A stretch of 64,000 nt of DNA, from the NCBI RefSeq assembly GCF_015694345.1, contig NZ_JADQDC010000003.1, positions 186,001-250,000 of the forward strand, written 5' to 3'. Positions 35,347-44,972 of this stretch are shown here, in pieces. How positions within the stretch are numbered: position 1 is the first letter of the stretch; every line of letters starts with the position of its first letter. The notes beneath the pieces were generated by a model that was not told where the DNA came from, searched no databases, and saw only the letters and a program-made list of their open reading frames with translations. This stretch comes from Novosphingobium jiangmenense. GTDB taxonomy: Bacteria; Pseudomonadota; Alphaproteobacteria; Sphingomonadales; Sphingomonadaceae. The position numbers were made by a program, and so were the translations under genes.

Positions 35347-35964
35347 TCAGGCGGCCGAGGGCAACCGCGCGTCGGGCGCGCGACCGTACCGGGGGCGGGG
35401 ATCGCCGTGGAGTTCGGCGGGAGCGAGGAGGTGCGCCTGTCTGGCGTCAGGCCGCAGGTCCAATGCATCGACGTCGGAGCGACCGTTGGCCAGCGCCACA
35501 GCCTGACTGCCCGCGACCAGCGGCGCGCAGGAGCGTGCGATCGCATCGGCAGGCTTCAGGGAAACGACTTCGCCCAGCGGCACGCATCCAGCGTCGAAAG
35601 GCTGGAAAAACCATTCACCATGTCCGCCGGTCATGCAAACGTCGACCGGTTGTCCGGGACGTTGCGCAAGGGCCATGGCCGCCACGAGAGCAAGGCTTTC
35701 GAAGCCTTCCAGCCTCGCGCCCCAGGCCAGCGCCAGTGCGCGTGCCGCGGCAAGTCCGACGCGGATGCCGGTAAAACTTCCGGGGCCCACGTCAACCGCG
35801 ATGACATCCGCACGCCCCTTGCCGGGGAGGCCGGCGATCATCGGAACGAGCCGTTCGGCATGGCCGCGACCGAGCAGTGCAAAATCGCCCGCAAGCAGCG
35901 TGCCGTTCTCGATCAGTGCGACCGAACAGGCTTCCGTGGCGCAATCGATGACCAGCTTGCGCAT
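35347..35964 (-). CDS. tsaB: tRNA threonylcarbamoyladenosine biosynthesis protein TsaB
   Basis: TsaB is the scaffold partner of TsaD in making t6A37 of tRNA. The 205-residue ASKHA-fold protein opens with MRKLVIDCATEACSVAL and has the block VDVGPGSFTGIRVGLAAARAL found in all TsaB proteins. The start is the ATG at 35964; the upstream in-frame residues overlap the nfu gene region and are not conserved. It sits between nfu and rimI on the minus strand. Confidence 0.93.
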   Translation of the reverse strand: MRKLVIDCATEACSVALIENGTLLAGDFALLGRGHAERLVPMIAGLPGKGRADVIAVDVGPGSFTGIRVGLAAARALALAWGARLEGFESLALVAAMALAQRPGQPVDVCMTGGHGEWFFQPFDAGCVPLGEVVSLKPADAIARSCAPLVAGSQAVALANGRSDVDALDLRPDARQAHLLAPAELHGDPRPRYGRAPDARLPSAA

Positions 35965-35975
35965 GGGCAGGGCGA

Positions 35976-36563
35976 TCAGGCCGCGCGGACTTCGCTGACC
36001 TCGGGGACGTAGTGCTTGAGCAGGCTTTCGATCCCGTTCTTGAGAGTTGCCGTCGAAGACGGGCAACCCGAGCAGGCACCCTGCATCTGGAGGTAGACCA
36101 CGCCCTCGCGGAAGCCCTTGTAGATGATGTCGCCACCATCGTTGGCGACAGCGGGCCGCACGCGGGTCTCGATCAGGTCCTTGATCTGGTCGATGATGTC
36201 GGCATCGGCGGGATCATCGGCAAATTCATCGTCTGTATCAGCCGGCACGGCGATGCCCGCAGCCGATCCGCCGACGAATAGCGGTGCCTGGCTCACGAAA
36301 TGGTCGAGCAGGATCGAAAGCACCTGGGGCTTCAGGCTCGCCCATTCGACGCCGGGTGCCGCCGTTACCGAAACAAAGTCACGTCCGAACAGCACGCCGG
36401 TGACGTCGCCAAGGTCGAACAACGCCTGGGCAAGAGGCGATGCCTCGGCGGCCTCGGGCGATGTGAACTCGCGCGTTCCGCTGGCCATGACCTGCTCGCC
36501 CGGCAGGAACTTGAGCGTGGCGGGGTTCGGAGTGGTTTCGGTCTCGATGAACATGATTCGCAT
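35976..36563 (-). CDS. nfu: NifU/Nfu-type iron-sulfur cluster carrier
   Basis: The 195-residue protein has an N-terminal Nfu scaffold domain (TPNPATLKFLPG) and a C-terminal NifU-like domain with the cluster-binding CSGC (CxxC) in QGACSGCPSST. Such proteins deliver [4Fe-4S] clusters to client enzymes. The start may be the ATG at 36563 or that at 36554, giving the more usual MFIETETTPNP; neither has a clear ribosome site. The gene is divergent from the FKBP gene and 11 bp upstream of tsaB. Confidence 0.92.
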   Translation of the reverse strand: MRIMFIETETTPNPATLKFLPGEQVMASGTREFTSPEAAEASPLAQALFDLGDVTGVLFGRDFVSVTAAPGVEWASLKPQVLSILLDHFVSQAPLFVGGSAAGIAVPADTDDEFADDPADADIIDQIKDLIETRVRPAVANDGGDIIYKGFREGVVYLQMQGACSGCPSSTATLKNGIESLLKHYVPEVSEVRAA

Positions 36564-36668
36564 GTAGGCCGGTCGTTTGCCGGGTCAAGTGCCGGAAGGG
36601 CCGGGTTTTGCGCAGTTTCAGCGCAAGGTCTCATGGCGCATTGCCCGAAGGCCCGCTAAGGCGAGGGC

Positions 36669-37241
36669 ATGACCAAGTTGATCCATGCGCTCGGCCGCAT
36701 CGCCCCCGTCATCATCGTCTGCTCTGCGGGCGCTTCGGCCCTTCATGCTGCGGCCCCTGCAGCGAAGCCCGTGGCGCCGTCGGCCGTCGCCATACCCATG
36801 CCGCTCAATCCCGTGGTATCGCCCGCACAGCGGCTCTGCACGGCAAAGACCGCCAGCGGGCTCGGCACGATGGTGCTGAAGGCCGCCGAAGGGGCGAAGC
36901 CGGCCAAGGGCGACTACGTGCTGGTCAATTACGTGGGGTATCTCGCCGCCAATGGCGAGGTCTTCGATCAGGGCACCCAGGCAGCGTTCCCTGTCGACGG
37001 CGTGATCCCCGGCTTCTCGGAAGGCCTGAAACTGCTTCCGAAGGGCGGCCTGATGCGGCTGTGCGTCCCCTCGGCGCTCGGGTATGGCGCGGAAGGTTCG
37101 GGCCCGATCGGCGCGAACGCGGATCTCGTGTTCCAGGTCGAACTCGTTGACTTCAAGACCTCTGCCGAAGTCGAGGCGATGCGCGCGGCACAAGCGGCAA
37201 GTCAGCCCGCACAACCGGCTCAGGCCGCACCCCAACAGTAA
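36669..37241 (+). CDS. FKBP-type peptidyl-prolyl isomerase, exported
   Basis: The 190-residue protein has a signal peptide (about residues 1-27), a spacer rich in Ala and Pro, and one FKBP domain (about 75-170) with GDYVLVNYVGYLAANGEVFD, VIPGFSEGLKLLPKGG and LGYGAEGSGPIGANADLVF. It ends in a Gln/Ala/Pro-rich tail. It should assist folding in the periplasm and precedes an exported M16 peptidase by 48 bp, so the two may be co-expressed envelope quality-control proteins. Confidence 0.9.
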   Translation: MTKLIHALGRIAPVIIVCSAGASALHAAAPAAKPVAPSAVAIPMPLNPVVSPAQRLCTAKTASGLGTMVLKAAEGAKPAKGDYVLVNYVGYLAANGEVFDQGTQAAFPVDGVIPGFSEGLKLLPKGGLMRLCVPSALGYGAEGSGPIGANADLVFQVELVDFKTSAEVEAMRAAQAASQPAQPAQAAPQQ

Positions 37242-37289
37242 CGGGTCTATTCACTGGTCCTTCATCGGAAGGCTTCCTATAGTCAGCCG

Positions 37290-40181
37290 ATGCGATCCCG
37301 TAACACGCGCGCCCGGCGCTTCGGCCTGTTCCTCTCCCTCCTGCTGGTTTCGGCGGCCCCCGTGGTCGCCGAAGCGCCTGCAAAGGCTCCGGCCACAGCA
37401 GCGAAATCCTCTGCCCCGTGGCTCTACAAGGGCTCGGACGTGCCGCAGGACAAGGCGTGGACATTCGGTGTCCTGCCCAACGGCATCCGCTATGCCGTGC
37501 GCCACAGCGGCGTGCCGCCTGAACAGGTCTCGATCCGCGTGCTGGTCGATGCCGGTTCCATGTACGAGACCGAAGCGCAGCGCGGCTACGCCCACCTTAT
37601 CGAGCACCTGACCTTCCGCGAATCGAAGTATCTCAAGGAAGGCGAGACCATCCCGACCTGGCAGCGCCTCGGCGCGACGTTCGGCAGCGACACCAATGCC
37701 GAGACCAGCCCGACGCAGACGGTCTACAAGCTCGACATTCCGAACGCGACTGCGCCCAAGCTGGACGAGACGTTCAAGCTGCTTTCGGGCATGATCACCG
37801 CGCCGATCTTCACCGATCACGGGGTGAAGACCGAAGTGCCGATCGTGCTCGCCGAGATGCGCGAACGGACCAGCCCGCAATCGCGCGTGCTCGATGAAAC
37901 GCGCGGCCTGTTCTTCAAGGGCCAGCTGCTTGCCTCGCGCAGTCCGATCGGCACCGTGCAGACGCTCGAGGCCGCCGATGCCGCAGCCGTAAAGGCATTC
38001 CACGACAAGTGGTATCGCCCGGACAACACGGTGATCGTGGTTGCGGGTGACGCGGATCCGGCAACGCTGGTTGCGCGTATCGAGCAGTGGTTCGGCGGCT
38101 GGAAGATCGCCGGCAAGAAGCCGCTTCAGCCTGACTTCGGCAAGCCTGTGGCCCCGGCCGGCATCAACCCTGCCAACCCGGTGGGCGAGGCCAAGGTTCT
38201 CGTGGAGCCGGACCTGCCGCGTCTGGTCAACTGGGCGATCCTGCGCCCATGGACCAAGGTCAACGACACCATTGTCTACAATCAGGGGCTGATGATCGAC
38301 CGTCTGGCCCTGGCGCTGATCAACCGGCGGCTCGAGGCGCGGGCGCGTGGCGGCGGCAGCTATCTCGTCGCCTCGGTCGACGAGATGAAGCAGGAGCTGT
38401 CGCGCTCGGCCGATGCCACGATCGTGACCGTCACCCCGCTTGGCGAGGACTGGAAGAGTGCGGTCACCGATGTCCGCGCGGTCATCGCCGATGCGCTGGC
38501 CACGCCGCCTTCGCAGGAAGAGATCGACCGCGAAGTTGCCGAGTTCGAGGTCGCGTTCAAGGTATCGGTCGAAACCCAGTCGACCATTGCCGGATCGAAG
38601 GCTGCCGATGACATCGTCAACGCGGTCGATATCCGTGAGACCGTGGCCAATCCCGATACGGTGTACGACATCTTCAAGCGGTCGATCCCGCTGTTCAAGC
38701 CGCAGGCGGTGCTCGATCACACCCGGGCCCTGTTCAAGGGCACGGTCGTGCGCCCGATGATGATCACGCCCAAGTCGGGCGAAGCGGACGAGGCATCGCT
38801 GCGCGCAGCACTGACCGCGCCGGTCAAGGCTGCATCGGAAAGCCGCGTTGCCGCCAATGCGCTGAAATTTGCCGACCTGCCGCCGGTCGGCACCCCCGGC
38901 ACCGTTGCCAGTGCGCGCCCGATCGGCCTTCTCGGCATCGAGCAGGTCGAACTGTCCAACGGGGTGCGCGTCTTGCTCTGGCCGAATGATGCAGAGCCGG
39001 GGCGGATCATCGTCAAGGCTCGTTTCGGCGGTGGCTACTCCGCCATTGCGCCGCAGGATGCAGTCTACGGTCCGATCGGCGAAGTCGCGCTGATGGACAG
39101 CGGGATCGGTGCGCTCGGGCGGGACGATCTCGATCGCCTTGCCACCGGTCGCAAGCTCAGCCTCGATTTCAACATAGACGATACTGCCTTCGTCCTGTCC
39201 GCCGATACGCGTCCGGCCGACCTGACCGACCAGCTCTATCTGATGGCGGCCAAGCTCGGCATGCCGCGGTGGGACCCCAATCCGGTCCTGCGGGCCAAGG
39301 CTGCGGCGAAGCTGCAATACGAAAGCTTCAACGCGGCGCCGATGGCGGTGCTCAATCGCGATCTCAACTGGTTGCTGCGTGATGGCGATCCCCGCTATGC
39401 CACGCCCAATCCGGCCGAATTGGAAAAGGTCACGCCCGAGGGCTTCCGCAAGGCGTGGGAGCCGCTGCTTGCCCAAGGCCCGATCGAGATCGACATGTTC
39501 GGCGATTTCACGCGCGAGCAGGCGCTGGCAGCTCTGGAAAAGACCTTTGGCGCCCTGCCGGTCCGCGCGCCGGCTCCCTCTGCTACGCTCGCGCCCAACA
39601 TCCCCGCGCACAACACGGAACCTCTCGTGCTGACGCATCGTGGCGATCCGGGGCAGGCGGCTGCGGTCATCGCATGGCCCACTGGCGGCGGACAGGCAGG
39701 CGTGCGCGAAAGCCGCCAACTCGAAATTCTCGCGCAGATCTTCAACAATCGCCTGTTCGATGCGATGCGCGAGAAGGTTGGCGCAAGCTATGCGCCGCAG
39801 GTCGGTTCAAACTGGCCTCTCGATTTGCCCTCGGGCGGTTACATTTCTGCCATGGTCCAGTTGCGTCCCGGCGATTTCGACACGTTCTTCGCCGCGGCCG
39901 ACAAGATCGCGGCTGACCTCGTCGCTACGCCACCGACGGCAGACGAGATTGCGCGCGTGACCGAACCCCTCAAGCAGCTGATCACGCGGGCCAGCACCGG
40001 CAACGGGTTCTACATGTTCCAGCTTGAAGGCGCTGCCTACGATCCGCGCAAGATCGCTGCCATCCGCACGATCCTGTCCGACTACAGCCAGACCACGCCC
40101 GAGCGGATGCAGGCCCTCGCCCAGCGATACCTCAAGGCGGACAAGAGCTGGCGGCTGGAAGTGGTGCCGGAGAAGCGATAG
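37290..40181 (+). CDS. Exported M16-family zinc metallopeptidase
   Basis: The 963-residue protein has an Arg-rich signal peptide ending near residue 28 and two M16 halves. The active N-terminal half has the inverted zinc motif HLIEH (His102, Glu105, His106), with the distal Glu in the IVLAEMRERTSP helix. The C-terminal half (from about residue 545) is the inactive partner domain with VGASYAPQV. The length fits pitrilysin-like peptidases that close around small peptides in the periplasm. Confidence 0.93.
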   Translation: MRSRNTRARRFGLFLSLLLVSAAPVVAEAPAKAPATAAKSSAPWLYKGSDVPQDKAWTFGVLPNGIRYAVRHSGVPPEQVSIRVLVDAGSMYETEAQRGYAHLIEHLTFRESKYLKEGETIPTWQRLGATFGSDTNAETSPTQTVYKLDIPNATAPKLDETFKLLSGMITAPIFTDHGVKTEVPIVLAEMRERTSPQSRVLDETRGLFFKGQLLASRSPIGTVQTLEAADAAAVKAFHDKWYRPDNTVIVVAGDADPATLVARIEQWFGGWKIAGKKPLQPDFGKPVAPAGINPANPVGEAKVLVEPDLPRLVNWAILRPWTKVNDTIVYNQGLMIDRLALALINRRLEARARGGGSYLVASVDEMKQELSRSADATIVTVTPLGEDWKSAVTDVRAVIADALATPPSQEEIDREVAEFEVAFKVSVETQSTIAGSKAADDIVNAVDIRETVANPDTVYDIFKRSIPLFKPQAVLDHTRALFKGTVVRPMMITPKSGEADEASLRAALTAPVKAASESRVAANALKFADLPPVGTPGTVASARPIGLLGIEQVELSNGVRVLLWPNDAEPGRIIVKARFGGGYSAIAPQDAVYGPIGEVALMDSGIGALGRDDLDRLATGRKLSLDFNIDDTAFVLSADTRPADLTDQLYLMAAKLGMPRWDPNPVLRAKAAAKLQYESFNAAPMAVLNRDLNWLLRDGDPRYATPNPAELEKVTPEGFRKAWEPLLAQGPIEIDMFGDFTREQALAALEKTFGALPVRAPAPSATLAPNIPAHNTEPLVLTHRGDPGQAAAVIAWPTGGGQAGVRESRQLEILAQIFNNRLFDAMREKVGASYAPQVGSNWPLDLPSGGYISAMVQLRPGDFDTFFAAADKIAADLVATPPTADEIARVTEPLKQLITRASTGNGFYMFQLEGAAYDPRKIAAIRTILSDYSQTTPERMQALAQRYLKADKSWRLEVVPEKR

Positions 40182-40186
40182 GCGCG

Positions 40187-40837
40187 TCAGCAGGCAATCC
40201 TGGCTGTTGCACCGCTGAGGCCGGGACTCACATTGCGGTCGTCGCGCGCGATGACTGCTGCCTGCTCGTGGATGGTGATCGGCTTGACGAACATCGTTCC
40301 GAACAGACCGTGATACTCGTACCAGACTTCGGCAACCATGACCGCGCTCCGGTTGGGAGAGCTTATCCGCCGGTTGCCCAGCGAAATGCCTGAGGCAACA
40401 AGCGCAAGCGAGTTGCCGGTCAGGTCGGGCTTGCCGAACCTCGAGTTCTGCCGGCCATTGCCCATGCATTGCTGCCAGTGGAGGTATTGCTTCCCGGTCA
40501 CCGGGTGAACCTCGAGGCTGGAGAGAATGACCCGCCCGTTATCGCCCAGTTCGATGTTGGACCCTTCCTCCAGCGCGCCCTTGAGCACCGATTCCACATC
40601 GCCTGTCGTTATCGTCGGCGTTACCCCGCTGTTATCCGTCTGGCCGAGGCGCGAAGCGTTGTCTGCCAGCGCCAGGGCAACCTGGCTCGCCTCCATTGAT
40701 GCAGCATTAAGCCAGGCGATCTCGGCACCGTACATGCCAAGAATCATGAACAGCGGCACCACCAGCGCAAACTCGACCGTCGAGACCGCGTCCTGACGCT
40801 TCGCAAGCGCACGCAGTGTCCGGATTGCCCGCCTCAC
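40187..40837 (-). CDS. TadE-family pilus assembly protein, second copy
   Basis: The 216-residue protein has a short basic N-terminus followed by the TadE signature DAVSTVEFALVVPLFMILGMYGAEI, a single membrane helix with an extracytoplasmic remainder. TadE-like pseudopilins belong to the Flp/Tad adhesion pilus. The start is a GTG at 40837 that overlaps the stop of the first tadE by 4 nt (GTGA); the longer frame to 41485 is overlap with that gene. The rest of the tad locus is not in this window. Confidence 0.88.
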   Translation of the reverse strand: MRRAIRTLRALAKRQDAVSTVEFALVVPLFMILGMYGAEIAWLNAASMEASQVALALADNASRLGQTDNSGVTPTITTGDVESVLKGALEEGSNIELGDNGRVILSSLEVHPVTGKQYLHWQQCMGNGRQNSRFGKPDLTGNSLALVASGISLGNRRISSPNRSAVMVAEVWYEYHGLFGTMFVKPITIHEQAAVIARDDRNVSPGLSGATARIAC

Positions 40838-41418
40838 GGACAGCTCCCTGCCGTTGCGCCATAGGAGGTCTGGTTGCCGAACGGCTGGTTCTTGGTGACC
40901 GCCGTCGCCTGAAGCGACCGTTCTGCCCACAGGCGCGGCAGGAACGGTACCTGGAACACCGGCTTGAACTTCGCGGTCACCTGATAGACGACGACGTCGT
41001 TGGCAGAGCCGGAACTGCCCTTCTGCCCAACGTCCTCGTCCCATTGGCCGTTGCGGTTTTCGTCGGTGTAGGTCTCGCCCGCATCGCACAGCGCGTTGGC
41101 GTTCTTGTCGTTCCACTTCTCGGCACGGCCAACGTCGGCGAAGTCGTAATAGCTGGTCCGACTTGTCGTGATCTTCACACCGGGCAGGACCGGGCGGATG
41201 GCCTCCAGTACGGTGGCGTCGGCTTCGCTGGTGTTGCGCGTCTCCAGAGAGGAATCGCGCGCGGCACGGTGGACCGCACCGGTCAGCACGGCTTTGCCAT
41301 AGACCATCTGCCCGACATCCATGATGCCAATGAGCAGCACGAGGAACAGAGGGACGACGATCGCGAACTCGACGATCGTCGATCCGCTCTTGTCCCTGAA
41401 AAGACAGGCGCCACTCAT
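40834..41418 (-). CDS. TadE-family pilus assembly protein, first copy
   Basis: The 194-residue protein starts with FRDKSGSTIVEFAIVVPLFL, the TadE signature and membrane helix. Unusually for the family core, residues 104-129 hold two loops like Ca2+-binding EF-hand loops (DKNANALCDAGE and DENRNGQWDED). The start ATG overlaps the tadG stop (ATGA) and the stop overlaps the second tadE start (GTGA), so the three genes are translated as a chain. Confidence 0.88.
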   Translation of the reverse strand: MSGACLFRDKSGSTIVEFAIVVPLFLVLLIGIMDVGQMVYGKAVLTGAVHRAARDSSLETRNTSEADATVLEAIRPVLPGVKITTSRTSYYDFADVGRAEKWNDKNANALCDAGETYTDENRNGQWDEDVGQKGSSGSANDVVVYQVTAKFKPVFQVPFLPRLWAERSLQATAVTKNQPFGNQTSYGATAGSCP

Positions 41419-43358
41419 TGCACCACCCGCAGTTCGCCGACCTGCTTGGCAATCGCCTGGAATGCAGCATCCAGTTGGCTCGCATTGGCGGCGGTGAAGG
41501 CGCTGTCGGTCGAGGAGCAGGCCTGAAGTTCGGACGTCATTGCTTGTGCGAAAGCAATGACCCAAATCCGGATGCCCTTGGCCTTCACGGCCTCGCACAG
41601 GGCAAGGAACCGCGAGTTGTGGCGGGCAGCATCTTCGCTGTACCCATCGTCGGTGACGCGTCTGTCATGGAACTCGATCCCCCAAGCTGACTGGATGGCG
41701 TAGGACGGCGCCATTTCCCCGTCGGTCATGAAGATCATGTGCCGCGAAACCTCGCCGCCGTTCGCGGGTGGCTCCCGGACATTGCTGGACCACAGGCCGT
41801 CGGGCGAGGCGAGGCGCGCGCCCCAGACCATGCCGATGTCGTGATAGGTCGCGCCCTGCGCCACGAGAGAATCCGCAAAGGCACTGAATGCGCTGCTGTT
41901 CATCGTCGAAAGCAGGCGGGCTGGCGTCGGGCAGAACGACTGCGCCTGCTGTCCGGTTGAGGAAGGCGAGGCGCTGTTCATGTATACGACGCCGTTGGAG
42001 GTCACCGTGCGGATATAGGCGACATTGGGCCACATCGGCGCCCACTTGCTCCCCGCCGAGCTGTCCGGCGCCAGGTCGATCTCCATGTCCTGCGCACCTG
42101 CAGGGGTAAAGCCGCCCAGAGTGGACCAGGTGAAGCTCGGCTCCGAGACGGTCGATCGTTCCTCGATGCAACCGGCCCAGGTCGACGAGACCAGTGCTCC
42201 GTTATCGCCGGTTGGCGTCGAGACGCTCTCGAAATTCTTGAAGCGGCTCGTGTCATAAGTGACTGGGAGATAGTCCCAGCGGTCGAAGACCTGCGAGCTG
42301 GTCTGGATGGGGTTTTCCGTGTCGTAGGTATAGGAGTAGGAATCGCGATAGGCATAACGCCAGATGATCCCCCAGCCCGAACCGCCCGAGGAGCTGCAGG
42401 CGTACTCGGTCAGGCGCTGCGGCTGCGTCACAGTCGTGGTGGTCACGCGCTGGCCCGAACTGTTGGTTCGCGTCTGCGTCGTGGTCGTCGAAGACCCGTT
42501 GTTCGCCCAGGCCGTGTTTGCCGGCAGGGCTCTGCTGCATTGCGTCGAGTTGTTGTAGCGCGTGCTCGAGAATGACGAGTAATTGCTGTAGCTTGTGCTG
42601 CTGGTGCCCGATCCGGTCGTCCTGACCGGTGCGCTGTATCCGGTGGTGGTCTGCACCGTGCGATAGACCGCCCGCCGCGACTGGATGGTCCAGCTGTCGA
42701 CAAGGTAGCTCGGGTCGAGATTGCGCAGGAGCGCGCCGACGTTGACCGACGAGCTGTAGGGCACGAAACCATAACGCACGCGGGCATTCGTGCCGGAAAG
42801 CGATGCCTCGACGGTGGCGTAGAAGTTCTTCATCGCCGCGCGCAGCGCCTCGATTCTGGTCTGGGTCGATCCGGCCAGCTGCCAGCTCATCGAACCTGTC
42901 GTGTCCAGCACCATCATGATGTCGCTGTTGCCCACGCCCATCGATGCCGTGCAGCGCACGCTGAGGTCAAAGCCGGCAAATCCGAACAACTGCATCATCA
43001 ACGGCGGCAGCGTCGTTGTCGCCACGGCATCGATGCTGCCGCCCCGGTCGGCGGATTCGGGCGCGAAAGCCGTGTCGCGAGATCCCTGATGTGCCTCGTC
43101 GAAGTTTGCGAAGAAGTAGTTCTCTGCCTGTGATCTTGCCGTGGCATCGAAGCCGTTCGTCGTCACCGCGCGGCGGCCCGCCAGAACGCCCGCATCGCAT
43201 GCTGCCTGCAACCTTGTCTGCGTTCGCCACGCCCTGCTGATGTCGATGGCGCCGCCGATCAGCGCGGCAACCGCGAAGATCGCCATGGCCGATAGCGGCA
43301 GGATGTTGCCTTGGCGGTTCCGGGCAAGGGATTGCAGAAGGCGGCGGAGGGCAGGCAT
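41415..43358 (-). CDS. tadG: TadG-like pilus protein with von Willebrand A domain
   Basis: The 647-residue protein has an N-terminal TadG segment with a membrane helix (RQGNILPLSAMAIFAVAALI, about 15-38) and a vWA domain whose metal site begins DTTGSMS (152-158). A Ser/Thr/Tyr/Asn-rich insert of about 100 residues (roughly 225-330) interrupts the vWA fold before it resumes with RHMIFMTDGEM. TadG anchors or tunes Flp/Tad pili at the envelope. It is the first gene of the tadG-tadE-tadE operon. Confidence 0.9.
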   Translation of the reverse strand: MPALRRLLQSLARNRQGNILPLSAMAIFAVAALIGGAIDISRAWRTQTRLQAACDAGVLAGRRAVTTNGFDATARSQAENYFFANFDEAHQGSRDTAFAPESADRGGSIDAVATTTLPPLMMQLFGFAGFDLSVRCTASMGVGNSDIMMVLDTTGSMSWQLAGSTQTRIEALRAAMKNFYATVEASLSGTNARVRYGFVPYSSSVNVGALLRNLDPSYLVDSWTIQSRRAVYRTVQTTTGYSAPVRTTGSGTSSTSYSNYSSFSSTRYNNSTQCSRALPANTAWANNGSSTTTTQTRTNSSGQRVTTTTVTQPQRLTEYACSSSGGSGWGIIWRYAYRDSYSYTYDTENPIQTSSQVFDRWDYLPVTYDTSRFKNFESVSTPTGDNGALVSSTWAGCIEERSTVSEPSFTWSTLGGFTPAGAQDMEIDLAPDSSAGSKWAPMWPNVAYIRTVTSNGVVYMNSASPSSTGQQAQSFCPTPARLLSTMNSSAFSAFADSLVAQGATYHDIGMVWGARLASPDGLWSSNVREPPANGGEVSRHMIFMTDGEMAPSYAIQSAWGIEFHDRRVTDDGYSEDAARHNSRFLALCEAVKAKGIRIWVIAFAQAMTSELQACSSTDSAFTAANASQLDAAFQAIAKQVGELRVVQ

Positions 43359-43554
43359 CGATGCGGGGCGGACCTTTGGTGGGCGCAGAGGGTTAACTGC
43401 CGGTCCACCAAAACATCCTCATGCGCAGGCTAGGGATTACCCCCTAGCGTCGCCTCCCGCCGTGACTGCGATATCCGATTGCCGTGATCGCAAGCCTTCC
43501 TTTGCATTTCTTGCGTGGTGCGCGTATGGGCGCGCCTCTTGAAAGGAATGGAAA

Positions 43555-44928
43555 GTGGCACAGAACTGGACTGCGGATTCGTGGCGTGCGTATGAAGGAC
43601 GGCATTTGCCGACCTATCCCGACGCCGAAAAGCTGAACGGGGTCGAGAAGACTCTTACGAGCTTTCCGCCGCTGGTCTTTGCTGGCGAGGCACGTGCCCT
43701 CAAGGCAGATCTCGCACAGGTCGCCGCAGGCAAGGGTTTCCTGCTTCAGGGCGGCGACTGCGCCGAGAGCTTTGCCGAATTCCATCCCAACAACATCCGC
43801 GATACCTTCCGCGTGTTGCTGCAGATGGCGGTCGTCCTGACCTTTGCCAGCAAGCAGCCTGTCGTGAAGGTCGGTCGCATGGCCGGCCAGTTCGCCAAGC
43901 CGCGCTCTTCGCCGGTCGAGAAGATCGGCGATGTCGAACTGCCGAGCTACCTTGGCGACAACATCAACGGCATCGAATTCACGCCGGAATCGCGCATCCC
44001 CGATCCCGAGCGCATGCTGCGTGCCTACAGCCAGGCCGCAGCTACGCTCAACCTGCTGCGCGCGTTCTCGACCGGTGGCTATGCCAACCTGCGCCAGGTC
44101 CATCAGTGGACGCTCGACCACATCGGCAAGAGCCCGTGGGCCACGAAGTTTGCCGAGACGGCCGACAAGATCGGCGAAGCGCTCGACTTCATGGAAGCCT
44201 GCGGTGTCGATCCGCGTACCGTGCCGCAGCTGCAGGGAACCAGCTTCTACACCAGCCACGAAGCCCTGCTGCTCCAGTATGAAGAGGCCATGACACGCCA
44301 GGATTCGCTGACCGGCGAATGGTACGACACCAGCGCCCACATGCTGTGGATCGGCGATCGCACCCGTTTCGAAGGTTCGGCCCATGTCGAATACCTGCGC
44401 GGCGTGAACAACCCGATCGGCATGAAGTGCGGTCCGTCGCTGACCCCGGATGCGCTGCTGCGGATGCTGGACACGCTCAATCCCGGGCGCGAGCCAGGCC
44501 GCATGACCCTGATCAGCCGCTTTGGCCATGACAAGGTGGAAGCAGGGCTTGCTCCGTTGGTGCGCGCGGTCAAGCGCGAAGGCCATCCGGTGGTCTGGTC
44601 GTGCGATCCGATGCACGGCAACGTGATCAAGGCCGACAACGGCTACAAGACCCGCCCGTTCGACCGCATCCTCACCGAAGTGAAGGGCTTCTTTGCCGTC
44701 CACCGCAGCGAGGGCACGCATGCCGGCGGCATCCATATCGAGATGACCGGCCGCGACGTGACCGAGTGCACGGGCGGTGCAGTGGCGATCACGCAGGAAG
44801 GCCTGGCAGATCGCTATCACACGCATTGCGATCCGCGTCTGAACGCTGCCCAATCGATCGAACTGGCTTTCCTTCTCGCCGAAGCGCTCAACGCGGAGCG
44901 TGCAGAGGCGAAGTCCGAAGCAGCCTGA
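43555..44928 (+). CDS. aroG: 3-deoxy-7-phosphoheptulonate synthase, class II
   Basis: This class II (plant-type) DAHP synthase starts the shikimate pathway by joining phosphoenolpyruvate and erythrose 4-phosphate. The 457-residue protein has the conserved [41 protein letters not shown] and SCDPMHGN motifs. The start is a GTG at 43555 after AAGGAA; the ATG at 43548 is out of frame. It is divergent from tadG. Feedback regulation cannot be read from sequence. Confidence 0.95.
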   Translation: MAQNWTADSWRAYEGRHLPTYPDAEKLNGVEKTLTSFPPLVFAGEARALKADLAQVAAGKGFLLQGGDCAESFAEFHPNNIRDTFRVLLQMAVVLTFASKQPVVKVGRMAGQFAKPRSSPVEKIGDVELPSYLGDNINGIEFTPESRIPDPERMLRAYSQAAATLNLLRAFSTGGYANLRQVHQWTLDHIGKSPWATKFAETADKIGEALDFMEACGVDPRTVPQLQGTSFYTSHEALLLQYEEAMTRQDSLTGEWYDTSAHMLWIGDRTRFEGSAHVEYLRGVNNPIGMKCGPSLTPDALLRMLDTLNPGREPGRMTLISRFGHDKVEAGLAPLVRAVKREGHPVVWSCDPMHGNVIKADNGYKTRPFDRILTEVKGFFAVHRSEGTHAGGIHIEMTGRDVTECTGGAVAITQEGLADRYHTHCDPRLNAAQSIELAFLLAEALNAERAEAKSEAA

Positions 44929-44934
44929 ACGCAT

Positions 44935-44968
44935 TTGCCGGCCCGTCTTTGAAAGGCAGGGCCGGCAA
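44935..44968. terminator. Bidirectional hairpin terminator
   Basis: A perfect 10-bp stem, TTGCCGGCCC (44935-44944) with GGGCCGGCAA (44959-44968), lies between the converging DAHP synthase and regulator genes. T-tracts are weak on both sides, so it is a probable rather than certain terminator. Confidence 0.65.
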
Positions 44969-44972
44969 GGGC

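Noticed and set aside
37251..39719. 822-codon minus-strand open frame
   Set aside because: Antisense to the M16 peptidase, whose zinc motif, signal peptide and length are all right.
40838..41485. N-terminal extension of the second tadE frame
   Set aside because: The extra residues are a frame-shifted reading of the first tadE; the GTG at 40837 gives a normal TadE and a GTGA overlap.
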